From assembly GCA_002691385.1 (NCBI GenBank), contig NZHT01000087.1, positions 1 to 42,140 of the forward strand: DNA of 42,140 nucleotides. Direction: 5' to 3'. Below the pieces are notes generated by a model. It was not told the DNA's origin. It worked only from the letters and a program-made list of their open reading frames with translations, and ran no database searches. Each line of letters opens with the position of its first letter. Within the stretch, counting starts at the first letter, position 1. The position numbers and the translations under genes were made by a program. Origin of the DNA: Flammeovirgaceae bacterium (GTDB lineage: Bacteria > Bacteroidota > Bacteroidia > Cytophagales > Cyclobacteriaceae). This document shows positions 1-9,300 of the stretch, piece by piece.

Positions 1-1
1 G

Positions 2-922
2 ATTAACCAGGGTATGATTCAAGGCCGCTCAAATTTTGTCTTTCGTGTCAAAAATGAAAATACCTATGTTTCAAAGGGGCTTAGAGGTCAATATGATACC
101 TATGCTATCAACGTGAATGTTAACATTGTAAAAGATGATATCCTTGATATTGAAGGTTTCAAATCCTTTAGACCAGACGCCAATAATGCCAAATTTATAC
201 TTGAAGGTGATAAATACATTTGCGGTTGGGAAATCGAAAAAATGTCTAAATCAAAGTTCAATGTTGTAAATCCTGATATTTTGATTAAAAAATATGGTGC
301 CGATACTTTGAGAATGTATGAAATGTTTTTAGGACCCATTGAACATAGTAAGCCTTGGAATACAAATGGCATAGAGGGTGTCTTCAAATTTGTAAGAAAA
401 TTTTGGAATCTCTTTCATAATAATGATCAATTGTTTAAGGTATCGGACGCGCTTCCAAGCAAAGAAGAATTCAAAATTCTTCATAAATTAATCAAAAAAA
501 TAGAGGAAGATATTGAACAATTTTCTCTTAATACTTCAATATCCAACTTCATGATTGCTACTAATGAACTAGCGCAGATCAAATGCAATAAAAGGCAAAT
601 TCTTGAGCCCATGACCATCATAATGGCTCCTTATGCCCCACATTTAAGTGAAGAAATTTGGAATAAACTAGATGGAAAAGGTAGCATTTTTAATGCAACA
701 TTTCCTTTATTTAATGCCTCTTATTTAATTGAGGATTTCTTTGAATATCCTATCTCAGTCAATGGGAAAATGAGAGTTAAATTATCATTCCCTTTAGATA
801 CACCAACCTACAAGATAGAACAAGAAGTTCTAAATCATGCCATAATTAAAAAATGGCTAGATGGAAAGTCACCAAAAAAAATTATTATAGTCCCCAAAAA
901 GATCGTGAATGTAGTTACGTAA
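2..922 (+). CDS. leuS: Leucyl-tRNA synthetase, C-terminal part (5' truncated by window edge)
   Basis: KMSKS-type motif (EKMSKSKFN), class I aaRS C-terminal sequence (YGADTLRMYEMFLGPIEHSKPWNTNGIEGVFKFVRKFWNL; APYAPHLSEEIWNKL). Frame is open to the window start. Confidence 0.95.
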   Translation: MNQGMIQGRSNFVFRVKNENTYVSKGLRGQYDTYAINVNVNIVKDDILDIEGFKSFRPDANNAKFILEGDKYICGWEIEKMSKSKFNVVNPDILIKKYGADTLRMYEMFLGPIEHSKPWNTNGIEGVFKFVRKFWNLFHNNDQLFKVSDALPSKEEFKILHKLIKKIEEDIEQFSLNTSISNFMIATNELAQIKCNKRQILEPMTIIMAPYAPHLSEEIWNKLDGKGSIFNATFPLFNASYLIEDFFEYPISVNGKMRVKLSFPLDTPTYKIEQEVLNHAIIKKWLDGKSPKKIIIVPKKIVNVVT

Positions 923-983
923 GATTTTCATTTTAGATATTTTCTATTTTTTGCCACCTAAAAATTCAAATCATCAGAATGCA

Positions 984-1769
984 TTACTGATCTTCTTGTT
1001 CTTCTTCGTTTTCGTCTTCTTCAAACCCATCATCTTCAATTAGCTCAATGTCACCTTCCATTACATCCTTTTTCTTTTTTCTTTTGAGGAAGTTTCTTTT
1101 TTCAACTTGAAGACTGTCATTCTCTAATAATTCGTCGGTAACCATGCCTGCACTATCTGTAGGCATATCCTCATTAGGTGGAGCTACCTTAGCAACTAAC
1201 AAATGACCAAAATATTTGTTATAATAATCTTGTTCCACATTATTTTGTCCTTTAGGATCATACCTATACAAATATTTTTTTTCCGGGACAGAATTTTGAG
1301 CCGACAAAATAGCAGAATCTTGCGCAGATAAAATAACAGAATCTCCTGATATGGAATCTAGACCAAAATCAGAGGCAACAAAACTCCCTAAATCCATAAA
1401 ATCTGTTAGATCATCAGATACTTCTTCCTTCCAAATAAGATCTTGTTGAGGAACAGTTCTCATTTGATACACCTTCAACCAATTGGGTTCATATCTAACG
1501 ACACCAAATTTAGTTCTATTAACTGATTTTGATTTCACCAAATGAGGTTCGACAGAAGCAAAATATTCAGACTTATTGTTACCATCATCCTTATTAATAT
1601 ATGAATTGCGCGTCTCCTTATCCAGCTTCCAAATAGGAGAAAAATAGGCAAAGCGAAGAGAATCATTGAGGATGTAAGTACTTTGAAAAGCAGGGCATAT
1701 CACTTTAGGCCTACATCCCAATTGTAAAATCAAGTAATGCAAGAAAATAATTCGTAAAAACATCTTCAT
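984..1769 (-). CDS. Conserved hypothetical protein with N-terminal signal/lipobox-like segment and acidic C-terminal tail
   Basis: 261-aa ORF; N-terminus MKMFLRIIFLHYLILQLGC; CPAFQSTYILND motif typical of an uncharacterised Bacteroidetes family (from memory); KRKKKKD followed by a poly-acidic tail. Confidence 0.7.
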   Translation of the reverse strand: MKMFLRIIFLHYLILQLGCRPKVICPAFQSTYILNDSLRFAYFSPIWKLDKETRNSYINKDDGNNKSEYFASVEPHLVKSKSVNRTKFGVVRYEPNWLKVYQMRTVPQQDLIWKEEVSDDLTDFMDLGSFVASDFGLDSISGDSVILSAQDSAILSAQNSVPEKKYLYRYDPKGQNNVEQDYYNKYFGHLLVAKVAPPNEDMPTDSAGMVTDELLENDSLQVEKRNFLKRKKKKDVMEGDIELIEDDGFEEDENEEEQEDQ

Positions 1770-1918
1770 TAGAGACGTAAGATAGGTTTAAAATAGCAAA
1801 ACATTAATTTAAAGCTTCAAGTTAATGAAAAAAAGTTAGTTTAATTAAATTAAAACTTTATTTTTTTATACTTAACTTATTGTAATACAGTTTATTATGA
1901 ATAATTTTATTAACACAA

Positions 1919-2107
1919 TTAAGATCTCGAAATGTATCTTGTTATGATGACAATCACAGCAAATATGAAAATTATGATAGATATTTTATTGATACCGTGC
2001 ATAAGTTTTAAGTTGATACTTACTTTCTTATAGGGATCTTTTTTTCTGAAAAAATATGTAAGTAATTCATTTAAGTCACTATTTTTCTTTTTTTGATCTT
2101 TATTCAT
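1919..2107 (-). CDS. Small single-TM hypothetical protein (possibly DUF6728-like)
   Basis: 62 aa; YFFRKKDPYKKVSINLKLMHGINKISIIIFIFAVIVII; overlaps the ispG stop by 8 nt (atgaataa). Family resemblance is from memory only. Confidence 0.6.
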   Translation of the reverse strand: MNKDQKKKNSDLNELLTYFFRKKDPYKKVSINLKLMHGINKISIIIFIFAVIVIITRYISRS

Positions 2108-4049
2108 TTTCTATATTATTTATTAATTCAGGTTCAACCCATTCTCCATTGTCTTTAATTAACTTGATAAGCTCATCCAAGGCATTCTCAGCCGGTACTG
2201 CTTTTTTGATAACCTCTTGTCCTTTGTAGAGGGTAATTTTCTCTTTACCTGAACCCACATAACCATAATCTGCATCAGCCATTTCTCCAGGTCCATTTAC
2301 AATACAGCCCATGATTCCAATTTTTATTCCTTTCAAATGATCCGTCTTTTTTCGAATCATTGCAGTTGTTTCTTGAAGGTCAAAAAGAGTCCTTCCACAA
2401 GATGGACATGAAATATATTCTGTTTTAGTCATTCTTGTTCTAGCCGCTTGTAAAGTACCAAAAACAGTTTTATTGATTAATTCAGTATCCAAATTATCAG
2501 CACTCATCAACATACCATCTCCTAAGCCATCAATAAATAATCCTCCAAAATTAGTAGCTAAATTTATTCTGAATGTTTCTTCTGAGTAGCCAACAAAATG
2601 ATATTTAAAGACTATGGGTGATTGAATACCTGCCTTCATTAATTTTATCATGGCATTTCTTGAGCTATGAAACACATTAGAGGCACAAGATTCCAAAATA
2701 ATGATGGATTGAGTTAAACCCTTGAGCTGATGGATGACCTTATCTTCAATAGTATCCGCATTGATCAGAATAAAACTAAAATAATTTTCAACTTCTGTTA
2801 AATTGATCAACTGATTTTCAATCAAAAGTGGATAAATATGATCTCTTTCACTTAAATTTTTGAACAAATCATAATTAACAATCTGCTTTAACCCATTAGG
2901 CAGCATAAAATCAAGCACATGATCTCCAGTATAGATATAATCACAACCTAAATCATTCATACCCCATTTATCTAATTCCGTCAAATAAAAGTGTCCAACC
3001 GATTTCAAGCTTTTGATATCGATGTTTTTCTTTTTAGAAAAATCCGAAATTACGCGAGGCACATTTTGCGAACCAAAATTGATCACTTCATATGTTTCCC
3101 TGCGGGTATAGCGATAAGGGTCTATGGGGCTATCTATCACAGGCAACAGGTCTATTGGATTTTTTCGCTTAATCAATTGATCAATCAATATTTTTGCAAC
3201 AGGGGCTTCTGCTTCTGGCGCTTCAGTAAGTGACACTCTAATAGTATCTCCTAGACCATCTTCCAAAAGGGTTCCTATACCTACCGAAGATTTGATTCTC
3301 CCATCTTCTGCCTCACCCGCTTCTGTTACTCCTAAATGCAAAGGATAAGATTGAAGTCCTTCTCCCTTAAGCTTAGCTACTAGCAAGCGGTAGGCTTGTA
3401 CCATTACTTGGGGATTACTTGACTTCATTGAAAGTACCAAATCAAAATAATTTAAATCCTCACAAATGCGAATAAATTCGAGAGCAGATTCAACCATACC
3501 CAGAGGAGTATCTCCATATCTACTCAATATTCTATCAGATAAAGATCCATGATTGGTTCCTATGCGCATGGCGGTTCCATATTCTTTGCAAATACTTACC
3601 AAAGGCGAAAACTTAGTTCTAATTCTATCTAATTCTGCCTGATAGGTGTTCTCAGTATAATCAATGGTAACAAATTTTTTCTTATCAGCATAATTACCTG
3701 GATTTATACGGACCTTCTCCACGATTCTAGCAGCAAGTTCAGCGGCATTAGGTGTGAAATGAATATCAGCAATCAAGGGTGTCTGAAATCCCTTTTCCCT
3801 AAGGGAACGCTTGATCTCAGTCAAGTTTTTCGCTTCTTTAATACTTGGTGTCGTAATTCGAACATAATCACAGCCTGACTCAATCATTCTGATACATTGA
3901 TCCACAGATCCTTTAGTATCCATCGTATCAATAGTAGTCATTGATTGAACACGTATAGGAAAAGATCCTCCAATTGGCACTTCACCAATATTTACCACAC
4001 GTGTGAGCCTTCGTTCATAACGAGTTAGACTTTTGGCGTAATATGTCAT
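2100..4049 (-). CDS. ispG: 4-hydroxy-3-methylbut-2-enyl diphosphate synthase, long form with central insertion
   Basis: 649 aa; N-terminal TIM-barrel sequence (VRINPGNYADKKKF), C-terminal Fe-S domain (CPSCGRTLFDLQ; GIMGCIVNGPGEMADADYGYVGSG). Confidence 0.96.
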   Translation of the reverse strand: MTYYAKSLTRYERRLTRVVNIGEVPIGGSFPIRVQSMTTIDTMDTKGSVDQCIRMIESGCDYVRITTPSIKEAKNLTEIKRSLREKGFQTPLIADIHFTPNAAELAARIVEKVRINPGNYADKKKFVTIDYTENTYQAELDRIRTKFSPLVSICKEYGTAMRIGTNHGSLSDRILSRYGDTPLGMVESALEFIRICEDLNYFDLVLSMKSSNPQVMVQAYRLLVAKLKGEGLQSYPLHLGVTEAGEAEDGRIKSSVGIGTLLEDGLGDTIRVSLTEAPEAEAPVAKILIDQLIKRKNPIDLLPVIDSPIDPYRYTRRETYEVINFGSQNVPRVISDFSKKKNIDIKSLKSVGHFYLTELDKWGMNDLGCDYIYTGDHVLDFMLPNGLKQIVNYDLFKNLSERDHIYPLLIENQLINLTEVENYFSFILINADTIEDKVIHQLKGLTQSIIILESCASNVFHSSRNAMIKLMKAGIQSPIVFKYHFVGYSEETFRINLATNFGGLFIDGLGDGMLMSADNLDTELINKTVFGTLQAARTRMTKTEYISCPSCGRTLFDLQETTAMIRKKTDHLKGIKIGIMGCIVNGPGEMADADYGYVGSGKEKITLYKGQEVIKKAVPAENALDELIKLIKDNGEWVEPELINNIENE

Positions 4050-4090
4050 ACTATATTTTCATGTATTATTAAACTGTACAATATTGAGAA

Positions 4091-4786
4091 TTATATGTCT
4101 CCGAGTTGGGGTCTGATCAACAAGTCTTCAACGACTGTGCGATCACTTAAGCTGTAAGTTGCCCAAATAAGATCTGCTACATCTTTAGAACTAATAAATC
4201 GTTCTTCAGGAAGATCAACCCCAGCCCAACTTGAAGTGAATGTTGCTCCTGGTAATACTGCAGTAACTTTAATATTGTCTGTCTTAAGCTCTTCCCGTAA
4301 AACCTTGGTCATACCATACAAAGCAAATTTAGAAATACTGTAAGATCCTCCATTGGCATAGGCAGTAAGGCTTGCAATAGAACACATGTTGAAAATATAA
4401 CCTTTCTTTACAGCTTTCATTTGTGGCAAAACTGTTCTTGTCAAATGATATGCACTGTAAAGATTGGTATTAATCATCGATTCCAAGGCGTCATCAGCTT
4501 CCTCATCAATCATACCAGGTATAAATACTCCAGCGTTATTAATCAATATCTCTGGAATGCCTATTTCATTAACGAACTTACCGAATTTCATAACCTCTTC
4601 CTTGATTGATACATCCACAGCCAAAACAAATACTTGTACTGAATACTTTTTCTCAATGTCCCTTTTAAGCAAGTCCAATTTCATCTGGTTTCTTGCACAA
4701 GTAATGATATCAAACCCTTGTTCGGCAAAACAATATATAATTGACTTACCAATACCATCAGTTCCTCCCGTGACTACACAATTCAT
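4091..4786 (-). CDS. Short-chain dehydrogenase/reductase (SDR family)
   Basis: TGGTDGIGKSI nucleotide motif, NNAGV, catalytic S...YSISK motif. Confidence 0.92.
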   Translation of the reverse strand: MNCVVTGGTDGIGKSIIYCFAEQGFDIITCARNQMKLDLLKRDIEKKYSVQVFVLAVDVSIKEEVMKFGKFVNEIGIPEILINNAGVFIPGMIDEEADDALESMINTNLYSAYHLTRTVLPQMKAVKKGYIFNMCSIASLTAYANGGSYSISKFALYGMTKVLREELKTDNIKVTAVLPGATFTSSWAGVDLPEERFISSKDVADLIWATYSLSDRTVVEDLLIRPQLGDI

Positions 4787-4888
4787 ATTTTTCTCTTTCT
4801 ATTTTAATAAAACAAATTTCAATAAAAATAACTCCAATACTTAATAAAATCTGGAGTTTTAAAAGGATATAGTTAAATTCGATGATCA

Positions 4889-5620
4889 ATGAGAAGTTTA
4901 GGCAAATATTTCATTTTTATGAGGAGTCTCATTACTCGGAGAGAAACCTTCAGGACTTATATAAAACTCATTACACAAGAATGTATAAATGTGGGATATA
5001 ACTCTCTTTTCATAGTGGGAATTGTATCTGTTTTTATGGGGGCCGTTACCACAATCCAAACGGCGTTTAACTTAGTCAGCCCATTTATACCTGATTATGT
5101 TATCTCATTGGTCGTCAGAGATATGGCCATTTTAGAACTCTCCCCAACCATCATAGCTATTATTTTTGCAGGTAAGGTAGGCTCAAGTATAGCTGGAGAA
5201 TTGGGAACAATGCGTATTACCGAACAAATCGATGCTTTGGAGGTTATGGGAATCAATTCCAGCTCCTACTTAGTTTTACCAAAAGTAGTCGCGTGTGTTA
5301 TTATGTATCCCATGCTAGTGATACTTTCTATTTTTTTGATCTTGTTAGGGGGTTATTTAGCAGGTACAATTACAGGAATTCTTTCATCGGTAGACTACCT
5401 TTATGGAATACGATATGAATTCATAGAGTTTAATATCACATTTGCTGTAATCAAAGCCCTGGTTTTTTCATTTTTGATTTCCTCTATTTCTTCTTATAAA
5501 GGTTTTTTTACTACTGGAGGATCATTAGAAGTCGGTCAAGCTTCAACCTCAGCAGTTACCAATAGTTGTATCGCCGTTCTTCTAGCAGATTATGCCCTTG
5601 CTCAACTCTTAATGGGATGA
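4889..5620 (+). CDS. mlaE: MlaE-family ABC transporter permease
   Basis: MlaE-like sequence: FVGAVTTIQTA-type region, GKVGSSIAGELGTMRITEQIDALEVMGINSSSYLVLPKVVA. Confidence 0.92.
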   Translation: MRSLGKYFIFMRSLITRRETFRTYIKLITQECINVGYNSLFIVGIVSVFMGAVTTIQTAFNLVSPFIPDYVISLVVRDMAILELSPTIIAIIFAGKVGSSIAGELGTMRITEQIDALEVMGINSSSYLVLPKVVACVIMYPMLVILSIFLILLGGYLAGTITGILSSVDYLYGIRYEFIEFNITFAVIKALVFSFLISSISSYKGFFTTGGSLEVGQASTSAVTNSCIAVLLADYALAQLLMG

Positions 5621-6366
5621 TAAAAATTAAAAACATATCTAAATCATTTAAGGGAAAGCAAGTTCTTTTCGATATTTCGGGGACCTTGCTTAAGGGAAAA
5701 AATAATTTAATCATTGGTTCTAGTGGTACAGGCAAGAGTGTATTATTAAAAAACATAGTGGGTCTTATTACCCCTGACCAAGGAGATGTTAAATACAACG
5801 AGCGTTCCTTTATTCATGGATCTGAACAAGATCGAAAACAAATAAGGCGAGAAATAGGTATGCTCTTTCAAGGAGGGGCTTTGTTTGATAGTAAAAACAT
5901 AGAGGAGAATGTTAAATTTCCTCTTGACATCCTGACAGATTTCTCCGAAGAAGAAAAAATTGATAGAGTTAACTTTTGTCTTGAACGAGTCGGTTTAGTC
6001 AATATTAACAAAAAAATGCCTTCTGAAATAAGTGGGGGCATGAAAAAACGTGTTGGGATAGCTAGAGCTATTGTAAACAAACCCAATTATCTTTTTTGTG
6101 ATGAACCTAATAGCGGTCTCGACCCACAAACTGGCATAAAAATAGATAATCTTATTAAAGAAATCACCTCTGAATACTTAATTACAACTGTTATCGTGAC
6201 TCATGACATGAACTCTGTGATTGAAATGGGAGATCATATTATGTTCCTCTTGCAAGGGAAAAAACTTTGGGAAGGTTCTAATGAAGAAATTACTAAATCA
6301 GACTTGAAAGAATTAAATGATTTTGTCTTTGCCACCCAATTAATGAAACAAATATATTTGAGATAA
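5617..6366 (+). CDS. mlaF: ABC transporter ATP-binding protein, MlaF-like
   Basis: Walker A GSSGTGKSV, signature EISGGMKKRVGIARAI, Walker B YLFCDEPNSGLDP. Start overlaps mlaE stop (ATGA); the ORF-track start at 5566 is upstream of the likely start. Confidence 0.92.
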   Translation: MIKIKNISKSFKGKQVLFDISGTLLKGKNNLIIGSSGTGKSVLLKNIVGLITPDQGDVKYNERSFIHGSEQDRKQIRREIGMLFQGGALFDSKNIEENVKFPLDILTDFSEEEKIDRVNFCLERVGLVNINKKMPSEISGGMKKRVGIARAIVNKPNYLFCDEPNSGLDPQTGIKIDNLIKEITSEYLITTVIVTHDMNSVIEMGDHIMFLLQGKKLWEGSNEEITKSDLKELNDFVFATQLMKQIYLR

Positions 6367-6381
6367 GTGACTTTTTTACTG

Positions 6382-9300
6382 CTATGCCAAGGGCATAGTA
6401 ATAAAGAAAGTCGTACCCACCTCTTTTTCAGTATCAAACCAAATATCCCCTCCCGCTTGTTCAATGCCTTTCTTTGCAAATGCAAGTCCTATTCCTGTTC
6501 CATTCTCCTTAGTCGTAAAATAAGGCTTGAAAACATTAGGAATATCCAAGTCGGATATTCCTTGACCTCTATCTTTTATTGTTAAAAGAAATTTGTGAGC
6601 CTTGACCTGTAAACTAATTTCAAGATAATATGGCTTTTCAATATATGATTGAATGGCATTTAGAATAAGGTTGTTTAAAACCTGCCTCATAAGATCAACA
6701 TCAGCATGAACCATTACCTCTTCGGTTATTTCAAGATGAATTTGCAACTGATCTGAAGTATAAAGAGACAAGGTCTCTTTTACTAATTTAGAAAAATTAA
6801 ACACTTTATTCTGAGGTGCGGGTAACTGGGCAAAAGAAGAAAATGAATCCGCAATGGATGATAAATTGTCAATTTGCCCAAGTAAGGAGTCAAGTACCTC
6901 ATGATTAGCACCTGTACCCTTCATCGATCTCTGCATTTGTTGAATCTTTAGCTTCATAGGGGTTAATGGATTTTTAATTTCATGGGCTACTTGCTGCGCA
7001 AGCTCTCGCCAAGCAGTCTCTTTTTGGATTTTAGCCAATTCATCTTTACTCCGCTCCAACTTGGACAACATTTGATTGTACTCAAAAACAAGCATACCTA
7101 TTTCGTCCTTTTCTTTATACAGTAATGGGGCTATATATCCAGACATAAATTGAGTTCTTCTCATACGTTCAGCAATCATTTTTATGGGACTAATAATACC
7201 CTTCATTCCAAAGTAACCAACCAAAAGGGTTAGTATAAAAATTGAGGTAAAAAACACCATAAAATTGTTGAAAACCTCAATTTGTTGATCATTTACATGA
7301 TTTTTTGAATCAAAAAAAGGAAAGGCAAGAATCCCCATTAACTCATCTATTTCATGGCCATAAACGGCCACATAAACCGTTTTAAATTTGATACCTGCCA
7401 GATTTTCTTCAATTATTTTTGTTTGGCCTCGCCTATTAATAATATGTTCATATACCAAAGGGTGTATGTTATTTGATAAAATATTTTGATCAAACACATC
7501 ATGGTTACTTGATCCCAATATTTTACCTGTTACTCCGTATAGCAAAATATCGCTTCTAGATAAATTAGCAATTTCAAGGAGTTTCTGAGTTAATTGATAC
7601 TTGTTAGTATTGTTATTGAAAAATAATGTTAAGTCTTTTTTGAAGTTTTGAGCAATATTCACTGCCTTCTTTTGATAGCTTCTATTAATTTCAGCACGAT
7701 AAGATGAGGTTAATTGAGATAATATAAGCCCACTAACAATCGCAGTCGGAACAAGAAACGAAAGACCTACATAAAGTTGAATTTTATTAGTTAAACTAAA
7801 GCTTTCAATAGGCCTAAGTCTAGTCATTATGAAAAAAATGGACCCGAAGAAAAATAAACTCAAAATAAAAACAAATGCAATATTGACGAAAATAGCATAA
7901 TTACTATAAGCACTAGAAATAATCATTAACATGCGACCATCATTAGTCTTTGTCAAATAAATGGATTGATTCTCTTGAGTACAAATACCTTGATCATTTG
8001 AATTGGAACAGGAATCAGATAGTTTTAAAGGAAATTTATAATTGCCTAATTGATGCCTAAGTATCCCATTTTCATAAATACCATAATCGTAGTTTTTAAG
8101 TTTTCGAGAATTATTGTTTTCAACTTCGAAGAATGATGAAAATACGGTTTGAATTAAATGCCTCTTTTTAGTGTATTCTAAAACTATCTCTCCTTTATTG
8201 GTTTCAGAGATAATGGGGATCACACTATAATACTTGTGATATCCATTTTCAATCATAGGTACAGAATAAATATTATTAAAAATAGTGGTCTTTGCATTCA
8301 ATAATAAATCTTTAGAAAAAATATCTCCTTCTGTTCTAGTAAAGCCATAAGCATTTCCATTGGCATCGAGCAAATAGGTCTTCAACTCGTATTTATTCAG
8401 ATAAGAAGCCTGTAACTCTCTGATGCGATCTTCAATTACATCGGTTGCAAGCAGTTCATTTTTAAATCTTAAAGAGATAATTGGATCATTTTCTATTTTT
8501 TCACCTAGACTACTAATAAAATACTCCCCTATGGAATCAGTTGAAATTTGAATTTTAATTGCATAATCTTGCTTCTGAACTAATTCTGATCGTTCATGAG
8601 AAATAAAAATTACTCTAGCGTTCATAACTGAAACGAATATAGAAATCAACATTAAATAAAAAAGAGTAATGTATTTAAGCTTATTCAATTGAAAAGAACA
8701 ATCTGTCAGAAACATGATTCCCCAAATCATTAACTGAGAGATTAAGATATACCATTGACTACCAAAAGGACTTATAAAATAGCTAAGTAAAAGGATGACT
8801 ATAAAGCCTATATGCTGAGGAAAGTTGAAAGTTTTTATGAAAAATTTATAAAAGGAATGATTTAAAAAGAAATAACAAGAGGATAATAACATCAAAACGA
8901 TATAATATAATACACGGTGATTAGTGAATAGTACCGATTCTGTAACATCTAAATTTACTTGGCTATAATGTGCAATCAACTCTATTGAAGAAAACAATAA
9001 ATGGGCGATAATTATCCCGCTTAAAAAAGAAAACACAGCTGTGAATGTCCTAAATCTAATAAGGGCAAGTTGAGCTGCTTTTTTAGACTTAAATAAAGAA
9101 ATAGTAAGCTTAAATAATATGATAAGCAGAAATAAAAAATAAAAAAATACCTGTTCAAGATTGAGTGAAATAAGGTTTGGAATTAATTGATATTCAAAAA
9201 GAATAAATGAAGAGATTCCCCCCATTTTCATCAAAACAAAATAGATGATCCAAAAACATAATAACAAAACCAAAATCAAAAAATGACTCTTTAATTTTTT

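Noticed and set aside
100-387. Minus-strand 95-aa ORF inside leuS
   Set aside because: Fully antisense to a clear leuS reading frame; no recognisable domain.
3996-4005. CACACGTGTG palindrome as a possible parS-like site
   Set aside because: Lies in ispG coding sequence and lacks the TGTTNCACGTGAAACA flanks; about 29 kb from parAB.
2991-4844. Plus-strand ORFs (80, 62 and 126 aa) antisense to ispG and SDR
   Set aside because: Antisense to strongly supported genes; no recognisable motifs.
5556-6485. Minus-strand ORFs (80, 72, 83 aa) and the 72-aa plus-strand ORF over mlaF and the kinase end
   Set aside because: Overlap mlaF or the kinase in other frames; no domain evidence.
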